DNA from: G965215225 sp965215225
GTDB lineage: Bacteria > Pseudomonadota > Gammaproteobacteria > CBDBNL01 > JAAOII01
Length of the DNA stretch: 64,000 nt
NCBI GenBank assembly: GCA_965215225.1
Contig: OZ244039.1
Span: 62,001-126,000, forward strand
Direction: 5' to 3'
The notes beneath the pieces were generated by a model that did not search any database, was not told where the DNA came from, and saw nothing but the letters and a program-made list of their open reading frames with translations. Of this stretch, positions 35,581 to 44,668 are shown piece by piece. Numbering within the stretch: the first letter of the stretch is position 1; every line of letters begins with the position of its first letter. Position numbers and translations under genes: made by a program.

Positions 35581-36327
35581 ATGGCAATAAAAAAAGATAT
35601 AGAAAAGAAATCTGCTATGAATGCCAAGATGGTAATGGCTTATCTAATTAAACACCGCGACTTCTTCGCTCAGGATAGCAAGAAGATGCGCCAACTGATA
35701 AAGGAGCTGCGCCTTATCCACCCCGCCAGCAAAAAAGAAGTCTCCTTAATGATGTATCAAAATCATATGTTGCGTAAAGAAGCCGAAGAGACGAAAAAGC
35801 ACTATGCGGCTGTGAGAGAGATTATCCTATATGAAAGGGACTTGCAGAAGCTGGTATTCACCGCCTATCAAGAAATAGAAAAAGCACAGAACCTACCCCA
35901 ATTTTGCCAGATTATTGATACATTGCTGGGACGGGAATTCGGTGTTCAAGCCAAGCGATTGGTGATATTTACCAGAGCGCCATTGCTTCCTTACTATCAC
36001 ATAAAGAGCTATGCCAAGGCGCCGACTAGGGTCCAAGAACTAATGGAGGCAGCCGAACCAGCCGCCAGCGCTGCCAAAGAGGTGGGCAGCTATTTCTTTG
36101 ATGAGCAGCCACTTGGTTCTTATCTAATACTGCCCCTCAGAAAGAGGAAGAAGCCTTTTGCAGTTCTGTGTCTTGGCGATAAGAGTAAGCAGCGATTCAA
36201 ACCAGACACACCAAACCTCTTGATGCGCTTTTTCGCTGCCATCCTGGCGCGCGAACTCCATCTCCATCTAAAGAATCATACCCAAACCAAGAGCAAGAAG
36301 AACCCTCAAGTAGCCAAAAGTGAATAA
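35581..36327 (+). CDS. DUF484 family protein
   Basis: 248 residues with the DUF484 layout: an N-terminal helical segment (VMAYLIKHRDFFAQDSKKMRQLIKEL, then KEVSLMMYQNHMLRKEAEE) and a C-terminal GAF-like domain (FCQIIDTLLGREFGVQAKRLVIFTR ... LGSYLILPLRKRKKPFAVLCLGD). In gammaproteobacteria DUF484 genes usually lie between dapF and xerC, and the position after dapF supports the call. xerC is replaced here by dapD. Function is not known. The gene overlaps the dapD start by eight bases. Confidence 0.85.
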   Translation: MAIKKDIEKKSAMNAKMVMAYLIKHRDFFAQDSKKMRQLIKELRLIHPASKKEVSLMMYQNHMLRKEAEETKKHYAAVREIILYERDLQKLVFTAYQEIEKAQNLPQFCQIIDTLLGREFGVQAKRLVIFTRAPLLPYYHIKSYAKAPTRVQELMEAAEPAASAAKEVGSYFFDEQPLGSYLILPLRKRKKPFAVLCLGDKSKQRFKPDTPNLLMRFFAAILARELHLHLKNHTQTKSKKNPQVAKSE

Positions 36328-37135
36328 AGACCTCATCCTCAATATCCTCAATGCCTATGCCAATCCAGCTGCTGATGCTAAGAAAGCCGAAGCCGAAAAA
36401 GCGGTCAATGATTTGCTTCATCAGCTGGAACAAGGAACCATAAGAGTGGCAGAACCTCATAATGACAGCTGGAAGGTGAATGAATGGGTCAAAAAGGGAA
36501 TCCTGCTCGGCTTTCGCTTAAGAGCTACCAAAGTGATGGAAGCAGGATACACCAGATTTTATGACAAGTTCGGCAGTCGTTTTGCCTCCTTTAATTCTGC
36601 CGATTTTGCCGCTGCTGGCACAAGGGTGGTGCCACCTGCCATTGCCAGAGAGGGCAGCTATCTAGCAAAGAATGTAGTGCTGATGCCTTGCTATATCAAT
36701 ACTGGTGCCTATGTTGATAGCGGCTCGCTGATAGATACCTGGGCAACTGTCGGCTCTTGTGCCCAGATTGGCAAGAATGTCCATCTTTCCGGTGGCGCTG
36801 GCATTGGTGGCGTTTTAGAGCCGCCACAGGCTATGCCTACCATCATTGAGGATGATTGTTTTATCGGGGCGCGCAGTGAAATAGTGGAAGGTGTGAGAGT
36901 GGGAAGGGGAGCGGTCATCTCTATGGGGGTTTTTATTGGTCAGAGCACTCCTATCTATAACCGCATCACCAAAGAAATCAGCTATGGCTATGTCCCGCCA
37001 GGAGCAGTAGTCATTCCCGGCAGCCTGCCAAGTAAAGATGGCGATTATGGCAGAGGGGCTGCCATTATAGTCAAGCAGGTAGATGATAAGACCCGAGCCA
37101 AGGTCAGCCTCAATCAACTACTAAGAAGCGAATAA
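36320..37135 (+). CDS. dapD: Tetrahydrodipicolinate N-succinyltransferase
   Basis: Succinylates tetrahydrodipicolinate in the lysine/diaminopimelate pathway. 271 residues with a helical N-terminal domain (VNDLLHQLEQGTIRVAEP, WVKKGILLGFRL) and a left-handed beta-helix of hexapeptide repeats (GAYVDSGSLIDTWATVGSCAQIGKNVHLSGGAGIGGVLEP, then VGRGAVISMGVFIGQST). GTG start overlapping DUF484. The stop is coupled to the next gene's ATG. With dapF this shows the succinylase branch of the pathway. Confidence 0.96.
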   Translation: MNKDLILNILNAYANPAADAKKAEAEKAVNDLLHQLEQGTIRVAEPHNDSWKVNEWVKKGILLGFRLRATKVMEAGYTRFYDKFGSRFASFNSADFAAAGTRVVPPAIAREGSYLAKNVVLMPCYINTGAYVDSGSLIDTWATVGSCAQIGKNVHLSGGAGIGGVLEPPQAMPTIIEDDCFIGARSEIVEGVRVGRGAVISMGVFIGQSTPIYNRITKEISYGYVPPGAVVIPGSLPSKDGDYGRGAAIIVKQVDDKTRAKVSLNQLLRSE

Positions 37136-37911
37136 TGATGAAAGAAGAAGTCATAGCCCCTTTGGTCGATACTAGTGTCTCCCCTCAAGCTATTAGGAAA
37201 GGCAGGCTGGTATATATCTCCACCCAAACGCCCATCACCAATGGCGCTCTTATTGCCCCCGATGCCTCATCTCAAATTGAACAGGTCTTCGCTAATTTTC
37301 GCTTTGTTTTGGAAGCAGCTGGCGGTTCATTGGAACATACAGTCCAAGTTGTCATCCATCTAACTAACATAGCTGACTTGGCTCAGGTTAGCGAAAAAAT
37401 GAGACGCTTCTTTCCACGCCCCTATCCTGCATGTTCTATCCTACAAGCTAGCAATTTGCTGGACGGGGGGCAAATAACAATGGAAGGAATAGCAGATCTA
37501 AATGAATCAATCCAATCAATCAATAATATGAAACAAGAAATACAAACCGACAAGGCACCTGCCGCCATAGGCCCCTATTCACAAGCCATTAAGAGCGGCT
37601 CTCTTGTCTATATATCCGGCCAAATACCACTGGACCCTACTAGCGGCCAGCTGGTAAGTGACGATATCAACGCCCAGATAGAGCAGGCTTTCAAAAACTT
37701 CATCTCGGTGGTAACCGCCAGTGGCGGTAGCCTAGAACAGGTAGTGAAGCTGAGTATCTATCTCACCGACCTTAGCCATTTCGCTCAGGTGAATGAAAAA
37801 ATGGCAAGCCTATTTCCACGCCCCTATCCAGCTCGCGCGGTCATCCAAGCAGCCGCCTTGCCAAAAGAAGTCCAGCTAGAAATAGACGGTATAGTAGACC
37901 TTGCCGAGTAG
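37135..37911 (+). CDS. Double-domain RidA protein
   Basis: 258 residues with two RidA (YjgF/YER057c/UK114) domains in tandem. RidA proteins hydrolyse reactive enamines and imines made by PLP enzymes. Domain 1 (1-125) has GRLVYISTQTPITNGALI and FPRPYPACSILQASNL. Domain 2 (129-258) begins after NNMKQEIQTDKAPAAIGPYSQAIKSGSLVYISGQIPLDP and has FPRPYPARAVIQAAALPKEVQLEI. The conserved Arg of the YPAR segment is present in domain 2 and replaced by Cys in domain 1, so only domain 2 is likely to be catalytic. The internal Met at the junction suggests fusion of two adjacent genes. It overlaps the dapD stop. Confidence 0.88.
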   Translation: MMKEEVIAPLVDTSVSPQAIRKGRLVYISTQTPITNGALIAPDASSQIEQVFANFRFVLEAAGGSLEHTVQVVIHLTNIADLAQVSEKMRRFFPRPYPACSILQASNLLDGGQITMEGIADLNESIQSINNMKQEIQTDKAPAAIGPYSQAIKSGSLVYISGQIPLDPTSGQLVSDDINAQIEQAFKNFISVVTASGGSLEQVVKLSIYLTDLSHFAQVNEKMASLFPRPYPARAVIQAAALPKEVQLEIDGIVDLAE

Positions 37912-38425
37912 AAAGAACTAATAGTGTCTATTGCGCGATTGGCTTTTTCTTCCTATATATAGGTAGGGCATATAACTAGAACAAATAGCTGTGTCTGTTA
38001 CTGTCTTGCCCTCGCGCCAGTGAATACTATAAGTAGAACCTGCCGAGTAGAAAGAACTAGTTGTATCCATTACGCGATTGGCTTTTTCTTCCTTAATATA
38101 GGTAGGGCATATAACTAGAACAAATAGCTGTGTCTGTTGCCCTCCCGCCTTCGCGCCAGTGAAGACTATAGGTAGAACCTGCCGAGTAGAACAAAATTGT
38201 AGTGTCCATTACGCGATTGGCTTTTTCCTCCTATATATTAGGTAGGGCATATAACTAGAACAAATAGCTGTGTCTGTTGCTGTTCCACCCTCGCGCCAGT
38301 GAAGACTATAGGTAGAACCTGCCGAGCAGAACAAAATTGTAGTGTCCATTACGCGATTGGCTTTTTCTTCCTTATATATAAGATTAAACCCTTTAACAAT
38401 GCAAATAGCCATCAAAAAACCTATT
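37900..38425 (+). repeat. About 139-bp tandem repeat grown from the ridA 3' end
   Basis: Units begin near 37902, 38039, 38178 and 38318 with CTTGCCGAGTAGAAAGAA-like sequence, which in the first unit is the end of the double-RidA gene. Each contains GCGATTGGCTTTTTC, AGGTAGGGCATATAACTAGA and TCGCGCCAGTGAA. The last, partial unit ends where the IS5-type element is inserted. Confidence 0.9.
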
Positions 38426-39865
38426 GAAAGGTTTGCATAATTAGTTTATTCTAATTAATAAAAGCGCTTTACGGGGGAGAGATTGAAATTGGGTGTTGAT
38501 TAGGGGTACCTAATGGGTATTTTTGTTGTTTTTGTTCCCGTTTTCTAGTTGGGAGGCACTTGTTTTTGTTGTTTTTGTCCCCGTTTTCTAGTCGGGGGCG
38601 CTTGTTTTTGTTGTTTTTCTTTGATTAAATGGTTTGGACGGATCTAGGCCGTGAGTTCGCTCTTAAGGGCGGCCCGTTTGAGATTGTAAGCAATAGCCGC
38701 GAGAAGCGCGAAAGCGTAGTTTCGTGCTTTGCCGAGATAGCGGGCTTTTGCTAGGTTGAAATAGAGTTTGAGGTGGGCGAAGGTGCGTTCGACGACATTG
38801 CGCGTTTTTCGTCGCCGCCTATTTTCGTGGCGTTGTTGTTTGGTGAGCGGCCTATTGCGATAAGCGCGATGAAGGACCCGGTTCTTGTTGCCGAGCATTG
38901 TGGCGGTTTTCTTGCTGGCGTAGGCGCTGTCGGCATAGACTTCCTGTTCATCGCCCGTAAGCAGTTCCGCGAGCATTTGGGAGTCGTGGACATTGCCCGG
39001 CGTATAGGCAAGCTTCTGAACCATTCCATCGGCATCCGTCATGGCATGAAGTTTATAACTATAAGTCGTCGTCTTCTTCCCATCGCTGCCGGTCTTGACA
39101 TTATAAGCCGCTTCGGGGTCTTGGGTGTTCTTGCCCTGCCGGTTCTTCTTCGGCCGCGAACGGGCCGCCTTAATGACGGTGGAGTCTACCGCTACCTTCT
39201 CACCTTTGAGAATGTAATTTTGTCGTTCTAATTGACGATTGACCTCTTCCAACACTTTCTCCAACAGGCCGGTCTTCTGCATCTGTTCGCGGAACCGCCA
39301 AATGGTCGAATGGTCAGGTATTCTCGCTTCTGAGTCGAAACCAGTGAAGCGGCGAAACAATGAATTTACCACCAGTTGGTCCTCCATCTCGGCATCACCG
39401 ATTCCATGCCGTACCTGTAACAGTAAGACTTTGAACATTCTTAGCGGTGGATAGGCTGGGCAGCCCCGCCGTTTATTGTGAATACCTTTCAGTTGTTTCT
39501 CAATAGCCCCCCAATCTATTAGGTTATCGATAGAGTCGAATTTCTTCATCGCCCTATGTTCTAACAACATCGGATCTGCTAGACCCAATGTGCGTTGTTC
39601 TGAATTCCTCCAGCTCATAATGATCCCTCCTTTATATAAGAGTTACTATAAAAACGCTTATTCTATTAAATTTCTCAGCTAAATATAGACTTCTGCTTTT
39701 TTTTTGTGCTTTTTTTCTGTAATTGTTGATTTTTTTGCAGATTTCTGCTTTTTTTTGCTTTTTTTCTGTAATTTTTAATTTTTTTTTGCAGATTTTTGAT
39801 TTTTTTTGTAATTTTTTATTTTTTCCTGTATAATACTGCAATGTATACAATTATGCAAACCTTTC
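38426..39865 (-). mobile_element. Intact IS5-type insertion sequence (1440 bp)
   Basis: Perfect 17-bp terminal inverted repeats, GAAAGGTTTGCATAATT at 38426-38442 and its complement at 39849-39865. They are flanked by a 5-bp direct duplication CTATT (38421-38425 and 39866-39870), which marks a clean insertion. One transposase gene on the minus strand. Between transposase stop and left end there are tandem GTTGTTTTTGT-type repeats; upstream of the transposase is a T-rich repeat (39690-39840). Remnants lie at 23939-23970, 51330-51470 and 54640-54830. Confidence 0.92.
38644..39618 (-). CDS. IS5-family transposase
   Basis: 324-residue DDE transposase. Seen: the N-terminal domain with NLIDWGAIEKQL and CPAYPPLRMFKVLLLQVRHGIGDAEMEDQL; the first catalytic Asp in KVAVDSTVIKAARS; the second in VYADSAYASKKT; the Glu in RRRKTRNVVERTFAHLKLYF; and an H-rich SYKLHAMTDADGMV strand. 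A good Shine-Dalgarno (AAAGGAGGGATCATT) precedes ATG 39618. All catalytic residues are intact, so the element may be active. Confidence 0.93.
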   Translation of the reverse strand: MSWRNSEQRTLGLADPMLLEHRAMKKFDSIDNLIDWGAIEKQLKGIHNKRRGCPAYPPLRMFKVLLLQVRHGIGDAEMEDQLVVNSLFRRFTGFDSEARIPDHSTIWRFREQMQKTGLLEKVLEEVNRQLERQNYILKGEKVAVDSTVIKAARSRPKKNRQGKNTQDPEAAYNVKTGSDGKKTTTYSYKLHAMTDADGMVQKLAYTPGNVHDSQMLAELLTGDEQEVYADSAYASKKTATMLGNKNRVLHRAYRNRPLTKQQRHENRRRRKTRNVVERTFAHLKLYFNLAKARYLGKARNYAFALLAAIAYNLKRAALKSELTA

Positions 39866-39914
39866 CTATTTTCTGAGTATAATAGCTTTAATCGATTAAA
39901 ACATTCAATGAAAA
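39619..39914. other. Right end of the IS and GLUG 4 upstream region
   Basis: Mainly the T-rich, degenerate repeat end of the IS5-type element (39690-39865), then 49 bases containing GAGTATAATAGC at 39876-39887, a possible -10 for the GLUG gene at 39915. Antisense frames here are by-products of the A/T-rich repeat. Confidence 0.5.
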
Positions 39915-41879
39915 ATGGTATTGAATAAATTCAAATTTACGGTCTTGATGGCGTCTAGTCGCTTCACTGCCTCCCCATATTCTCGGGGTTCTTGGAGTTC
40001 TCGGGTTTTGCTTGGCAGGCTGAGGCGCTTTCTCTTCTTTTTAGCTGGGGTGGGCTTCCTATCAATTCTGCTTACTGCTTGTGCTGGCGGTGGGGGAAAC
40101 GGAAGCGGGGGCAGTGGTTCGGATGGGAACGGCGGGAATGTTCCTCTTAGTCTTCTTGAAGTGAATCTCACTTTTGCTCCCATGCCCGGCGGGTTTCAAA
40201 TAGGCAACCAATCGGACTTTGGCGATATGGTTTCTTTGAACATCACGGCAACCAGTGAAGGCCGGTCACCAGTAGAAACAAATATCAGCACAGCCGAATT
40301 TGCTGGTGGCAGCTATGATTTCACCGGGCTAAACGACCAGTCAGATTGGAAGTTTCAGATTATAGGGACTCTTAGTGATGGCAGGCAGCAGGAGGTGACC
40401 ATAGTCTTTACTTGGCAAGTAAATGAGGAAGACCACAACAACAACGGCATCCGGCCAGGGCTGGATACGGATGGAGATGGGCGAGCGGATAGTGTGGATA
40501 ATGACATAGATGGAGATGGTGTTCCTAATGGGGAAGACCAGTGCCGTGTTCCCGGCGGGGAGACCAACTGGCAGAGCAATGATTCTAGCGATAAGGATGG
40601 GGATGGTTGTCAAGATGCAAATGAGGACATAGATGATGATGGCGATGGGTTGATAGAGATAGCCACGCCGGCGCAGTTGGATGAAGTGAGGCATGCTCTA
40701 GATGGCAGTGGACGTAGGTCATTGGCTGGTGGGGCGCTTGATACCACTGGCTGTGGTGGGGATGGCGGCATTACTTCCTGTTCTGGCTATGAGCTGGTTG
40801 CGGATATCAGTCTTGCAGCCTATGCGAATGCTGATAGCGGCAAAGGCTGGCAACCCTTAGGTCATGATACAGATGATGTTACAGATGGATGTCAAGGAGC
40901 TGCTTTTGATGGGACTTTTGAAGGCAATGGTTTTATGATTAGCAATCTAAGCATCAGTCGTTCAAGTGAGAATTGTGTGGGTTTGTTTGGCCAAATGGCG
41001 GTAGATTCAGAAATTCGCAATCTTAGGCTTCATGTCGAGAGAGTGACAGGCAGAAGTCAGGTAGGCGGTCTGGTGGGGAGGGGTCCATCAGCTCGGATTG
41101 TTTCTGTTTCGATTGTGATGGAGGATATTACAGCTGCTGTTTTGCTAGGAGGTTTAGTAGGGATTGGTAATTCGGTTCGGATTTATTCTTCTTCGGTTGT
41201 GGCGGGTGAGGTGAGCGGGACTGGTGATTTTGTGGGCGGTCTGGTGGGGAGGGGCCAGTCGGCTCAGATTTTTTCTTCTTCGGTCGTGACGGGGGAGATT
41301 AGTAGTAGGGATATTGCAGGTGGTCTGATGGGGGATGGTTCATCGGCTCGGATTTATTCTTCTTCGGTTGTAGTGGGTAAGCTGAGCGGGGGTTCTGATA
41401 TAGGCGGACTGTTTGGGGATTTTGGCGATGGCAAGGTTGCCTATTCTTATGTGGTCTCAGGCAGGACAAGTGCTGGTATGCTGGCAGGGGGTGGAAGCGG
41501 GGAGGGAGTTGCTTCCTATTGGGACAGTAGTGCTAGCGGCGTCAGTAGTGGAAACCATGGTGAAGCCAAGACCAGCAATAAACTTCGGACGCCAGAAGGC
41601 TATGCTGGGATTTATACCAGTTGGGACGAGGATATGGATATATTCGGTGATGATGACGAGCCATTGGCGGTCTGGTGTGATAAGGATAATAGTGGGAACA
41701 TAGAAGAAGCAGAAAAAATTGATGCCAATCGCATCTGGGATTTTGGTGGGACGAATGACTATCCCGCCATTGGCTGCACTCCGCTAGCTCCAGACGAATG
41801 GCGTAGCTGGTGGTTCTTGAATAGCAGCACTGACGAACCCCAACTAAACCAGACCCGCTTGGATATGTACTTCCCTTGA
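39915..41879 (+). CDS. GLUG-repeat surface lipoprotein 4
   Basis: 654 residues, the only family member on the plus strand. Signal region LRRFLFFLAGVGFLSILLTAC with lipobox LTAC. The codon before RRF is CTG, so translation must start upstream, probably at MASSRFTASPYSRG (39948) or 39915. This argues that the Arg/Ser-rich leader is translated in the paralogues too. Beta domain LTFAPMPGGFQIGNQSDFGDM, Asp repeats (DTDGDGRADSVDNDIDGDGV), five GLUG units, and the tail YPAIGCTPLAPDEWRSWWFLN. It lies 49 bases from the right end of the IS5-type element. Confidence 0.85.
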   Translation: MVLNKFKFTVLMASSRFTASPYSRGSWSSRVLLGRLRRFLFFLAGVGFLSILLTACAGGGGNGSGGSGSDGNGGNVPLSLLEVNLTFAPMPGGFQIGNQSDFGDMVSLNITATSEGRSPVETNISTAEFAGGSYDFTGLNDQSDWKFQIIGTLSDGRQQEVTIVFTWQVNEEDHNNNGIRPGLDTDGDGRADSVDNDIDGDGVPNGEDQCRVPGGETNWQSNDSSDKDGDGCQDANEDIDDDGDGLIEIATPAQLDEVRHALDGSGRRSLAGGALDTTGCGGDGGITSCSGYELVADISLAAYANADSGKGWQPLGHDTDDVTDGCQGAAFDGTFEGNGFMISNLSISRSSENCVGLFGQMAVDSEIRNLRLHVERVTGRSQVGGLVGRGPSARIVSVSIVMEDITAAVLLGGLVGIGNSVRIYSSSVVAGEVSGTGDFVGGLVGRGQSAQIFSSSVVTGEISSRDIAGGLMGDGSSARIYSSSVVVGKLSGGSDIGGLFGDFGDGKVAYSYVVSGRTSAGMLAGGGSGEGVASYWDSSASGVSSGNHGEAKTSNKLRTPEGYAGIYTSWDEDMDIFGDDDEPLAVWCDKDNSGNIEEAEKIDANRIWDFGGTNDYPAIGCTPLAPDEWRSWWFLNSSTDEPQLNQTRLDMYFP

Positions 41880-42480
41880 TTAAACTGACAGCCCTTCGGA
41901 CCAGCACCAGACTGATATTCGCCTTTCTCATCAATCCAAAACTGGCTGCTCCTAATGCTGAATGTCCAATCATCCTCCCTAATCGCCTCTAATCAATCAC
42001 CGCCAATTCGCCGCTCACTTTCAATCCCACCAAAAGGCTTTCATTAGTTAGAATAATCAAAGGTTTCAAGGTTATATTAATCACCGCCAATTCCAATTTC
42101 AATCTCACCAAAAGGCTTCCATTAGTTAGAATAATCAAAGGTTTCAAGGTTATATCAATCACCGCCAATTCCAATTTCAATCTCACCAAAAGGCTTCCAT
42201 TAGTTAGAATAATCAAAGGTTTCAAGGTTATATTGTTTTAAGGTTATATTAAGGTAGAATAGATATCCCTATGAGGATAGCGCAAATAGTTTTTTCTTCC
42301 TTGATATAGTTATTTTTCCTCCTTATATATCCTTCCTATATAATCCTTCCTATATATAGGTAGATTAGTGTAGATAATATAGATGCATAGACAATATAGA
42401 TGCAGCCCAAACAGATATAAAGAATATATGATAAACAATTATTCCCTTTCCTTACCTCAACTAAAAGGTTGTTCTTCTCT
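41880..42480. other. Intergenic region with 78-84-bp tandem repeats
   Basis: Three units start at about 41995, 42079 and 42157 (AATCACCGCCAATTCC ... TTAGTTAGAATAATCAAAGG) and end at 42235. They resemble the left end of the IS5-type element and may be an amplified IS remnant. From 42290 the sequence is AT-rich (TATATATCC repeats) and probably holds the glmS promoter. No gene is seen. Confidence 0.6.
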
Positions 42481-44379
42481 ATGTGCGGCATAATCGGTTG
42501 TGTTGCCCGCCGCCATGTGCGCGGTATTCTGTTAGAAGGACTCAAACGAATGGAATATCGCGGCTATGATTCGGCTGGGCTAGCATTAATAAGTGAGAAG
42601 AACGGGGCGACAATTTTTCATCATCAGCGCGAGTGCGGCAAGGTTGCCAAGCTAGTAAGCCAGGTCAATAAACAAAAGGCAAATGGGATGGTAGGTATAG
42701 CCCATACTCGCTGGGCAACTCACGGCGCAGTTACCATTGCCAACGCCCATCCTCATATAGTAGAAAATCATATCGCAATAGTCCATAACGGCATAGTAGA
42801 GAACTACCTTGCGCTGAAAGAGAAACTCATCAAAAAAGGACATGACTTCCAAGGTGATTCAGATACCGAAGTCATCGCTCACCTCATCGCCCACCATTTT
42901 TCTCAAACGAAAAAGCCAGCGGCCGCTCTGAAAAAAGTAATCAAGGAAATGGAAGGCGCCTATGCCCTGGCTATCTTGGATCTGCGCCAGCCAAATATGC
43001 TCTTTGCCTTGCGAAAAGGGTCGCCACTTGTCATAGGTCTAGGTGAGGAGGAAAACTTTGTCGCTTCCGACCCGCTCGCTCTCTTACAGGTGACCGACCG
43101 CTTTATCTATCTTGCCGATGAAGAAATGGCATTTATTTCAGATACAAATGTTGAGATCAAGACTTTCGGTGGCAAAGCCGTTCAACACCAGAGCGAAGTA
43201 TATGGCTATCACTATACCAGCGCCGAAAAAGGAGACTATAGCCACTATATGCTCAAAGAAATTTACGAACAGCCCCAAGCAGTTGAGAACACCTTACAGG
43301 GTCGGCTCACATCCGACCACTTCCTGCCTGCTACACTCGGCTTGGGTGAGCACAATTTGTTTAGCCAAACAGAAAGCCTCTATATTACCGGCTGCGGAAC
43401 TAGCTATCACGCTGCCCTAATCGCTCGCCACTTCTTTGAAGAATACTGTGGCATCAGCGTGAAGACGGAAGTTGCAAGTGAATTCCGCTATATGGAGAAG
43501 ATGGTGCCACCCAACTGCCTCTATGTCACCATCTCTCAGTCTGGCGAAACTGCCGATGTCCTTGCCGCTCTGACAAGCATTAGCAAAAAGACTAAGACGG
43601 CTTCCCACCAGACCGCCTCGCTTTCCAATAGAACCGCCTTGTCAAATGACAATTTCATCGGCTCACTGGCAATATGCAATGTGCCTTCTAGCAGTCTGGT
43701 TCGCTCGTGCGACCTTGCTTTGATACTGATGGCAGGACCCGAGATAGGAGTCGCCTCCACCAAAGCCTTTACCGCCCAACTGGTCGGCCTGCTCCTGTTG
43801 CTCGGTTTCCTGTGGAATGTGCGCGGCGAGCATAAAAAAGAAAAGAGGCTGGTTGCTGAACTTGCCCGCTTGCCTGATTTGATGCGCTCGGTGCTAAGAC
43901 TGCGAGCGCAAATAAAGGAGATGGCACAACAAATTGCCGGCTGTCATAACGCTCTGTTCATAGGGCGAGGCAGCTTCTTCCCGTTGGCACTGGAAGGGGC
44001 GCTCAAGCTCAAAGAAATATCCTATATCCATGCCGAGGCCTACCACGGCGGCGAACTCAAACACGGCCCTCTGGCATTGATAGAAAAAGATATGCCCACC
44101 ATCGCCCTAGTCGGTCAGGGTGTCTTAGGAGAGAAAATGAAATCCAACATCCAAGAGATCGCTGCCCGTCAGGGGCCACTCTATATCTTCACCAATAACA
44201 AGGATACTGAACTACAATCTATTGCCTCCAACCTCATCCAGTTGCCTTCTTCCCATCCGCTCATCACCCCATTGCTGTTCGCCATCCCGCTCCAATTACT
44301 CGCCTATGAGGTCGCCGTCCTGCTCGGAACAGATGTAGACCAACCAAGAAATCTAGCCAAGTCAGTGACGGTTGAGTGA
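42481..44379 (+). CDS. glmS: Glucosamine-fructose-6-phosphate aminotransferase
   Basis: Makes glucosamine-6-phosphate for peptidoglycan and LPS. I set the start at ATG 42481, because the glutaminase domain needs Cys at position 2 (MCGIIGC); the ATG at 42469 would hide it. N-terminal Ntn glutamine amidotransferase with MEYRGYDSAGLAL, GIAHTRWATHG and HNGIVENY. Then two SIS sugar-isomerase domains (YITGCGTSYHAALIARHFFE, ISQSGETADVLAAL, GPEIGVASTKAFTAQL, FIGRGSFFPLALEGALKLKEISYIHAEAYHGGELKHGPLALI). C-terminal QPRNLAKSVTVE is diagnostic. An extra stretch of about 20 residues sits in the first SIS domain (SHQTASLSNRTALSND). Confidence 0.96.
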   Translation: MCGIIGCVARRHVRGILLEGLKRMEYRGYDSAGLALISEKNGATIFHHQRECGKVAKLVSQVNKQKANGMVGIAHTRWATHGAVTIANAHPHIVENHIAIVHNGIVENYLALKEKLIKKGHDFQGDSDTEVIAHLIAHHFSQTKKPAAALKKVIKEMEGAYALAILDLRQPNMLFALRKGSPLVIGLGEEENFVASDPLALLQVTDRFIYLADEEMAFISDTNVEIKTFGGKAVQHQSEVYGYHYTSAEKGDYSHYMLKEIYEQPQAVENTLQGRLTSDHFLPATLGLGEHNLFSQTESLYITGCGTSYHAALIARHFFEEYCGISVKTEVASEFRYMEKMVPPNCLYVTISQSGETADVLAALTSISKKTKTASHQTASLSNRTALSNDNFIGSLAICNVPSSSLVRSCDLALILMAGPEIGVASTKAFTAQLVGLLLLLGFLWNVRGEHKKEKRLVAELARLPDLMRSVLRLRAQIKEMAQQIAGCHNALFIGRGSFFPLALEGALKLKEISYIHAEAYHGGELKHGPLALIEKDMPTIALVGQGVLGEKMKSNIQEIAARQGPLYIFTNNKDTELQSIASNLIQLPSSHPLITPLLFAIPLQLLAYEVAVLLGTDVDQPRNLAKSVTVE

Positions 44380-44394
44380 GGTTGTAAAGACGGG

Positions 44395-44580
44395 GCCTCG
44401 TTTCCCGCTGAGTTTCTCGGCTAACAGTAGAAGGGCAAGTATCTAATTCCTCCTTATCCTCATTTTTCCTATCATTGCTCGTTCTTTCTTTGAGATGCTT
44501 TTTACACGAAACCTCTCTGTTAATTGGGTGGGATCATATAATCTTGTCAGGCTGCACTTATGATGTAAATTCGCATTATA
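44395..44580 (-). mobile_element. IS30-type 5' end remnant
   Basis: Reverse-complement pieces of the IS30-type 5' end: GCTGAGTTTCTCGGCTAA, TCATTGCTCGTTCTTTC, CGAAACCTCTCTGTTA and GGGATCATATAATC, ending with GCACTTATGATGTAAATTCG. No intact gene. Confidence 0.6.
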
Positions 44581-44668
44581 AAAAAAGTAATAAAAAAGTG
44601 ATAAAAAAAGCTATTTATATGCTATTTGAGTATAATGAAAAGATGACAATTAAATATCACAATGAAAT

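Noticed and set aside
42469..42480. Earlier start codon for glmS
   Set aside because: GlmS needs Cys as the residue after the initiator Met; only the ATG at 42481 gives that.
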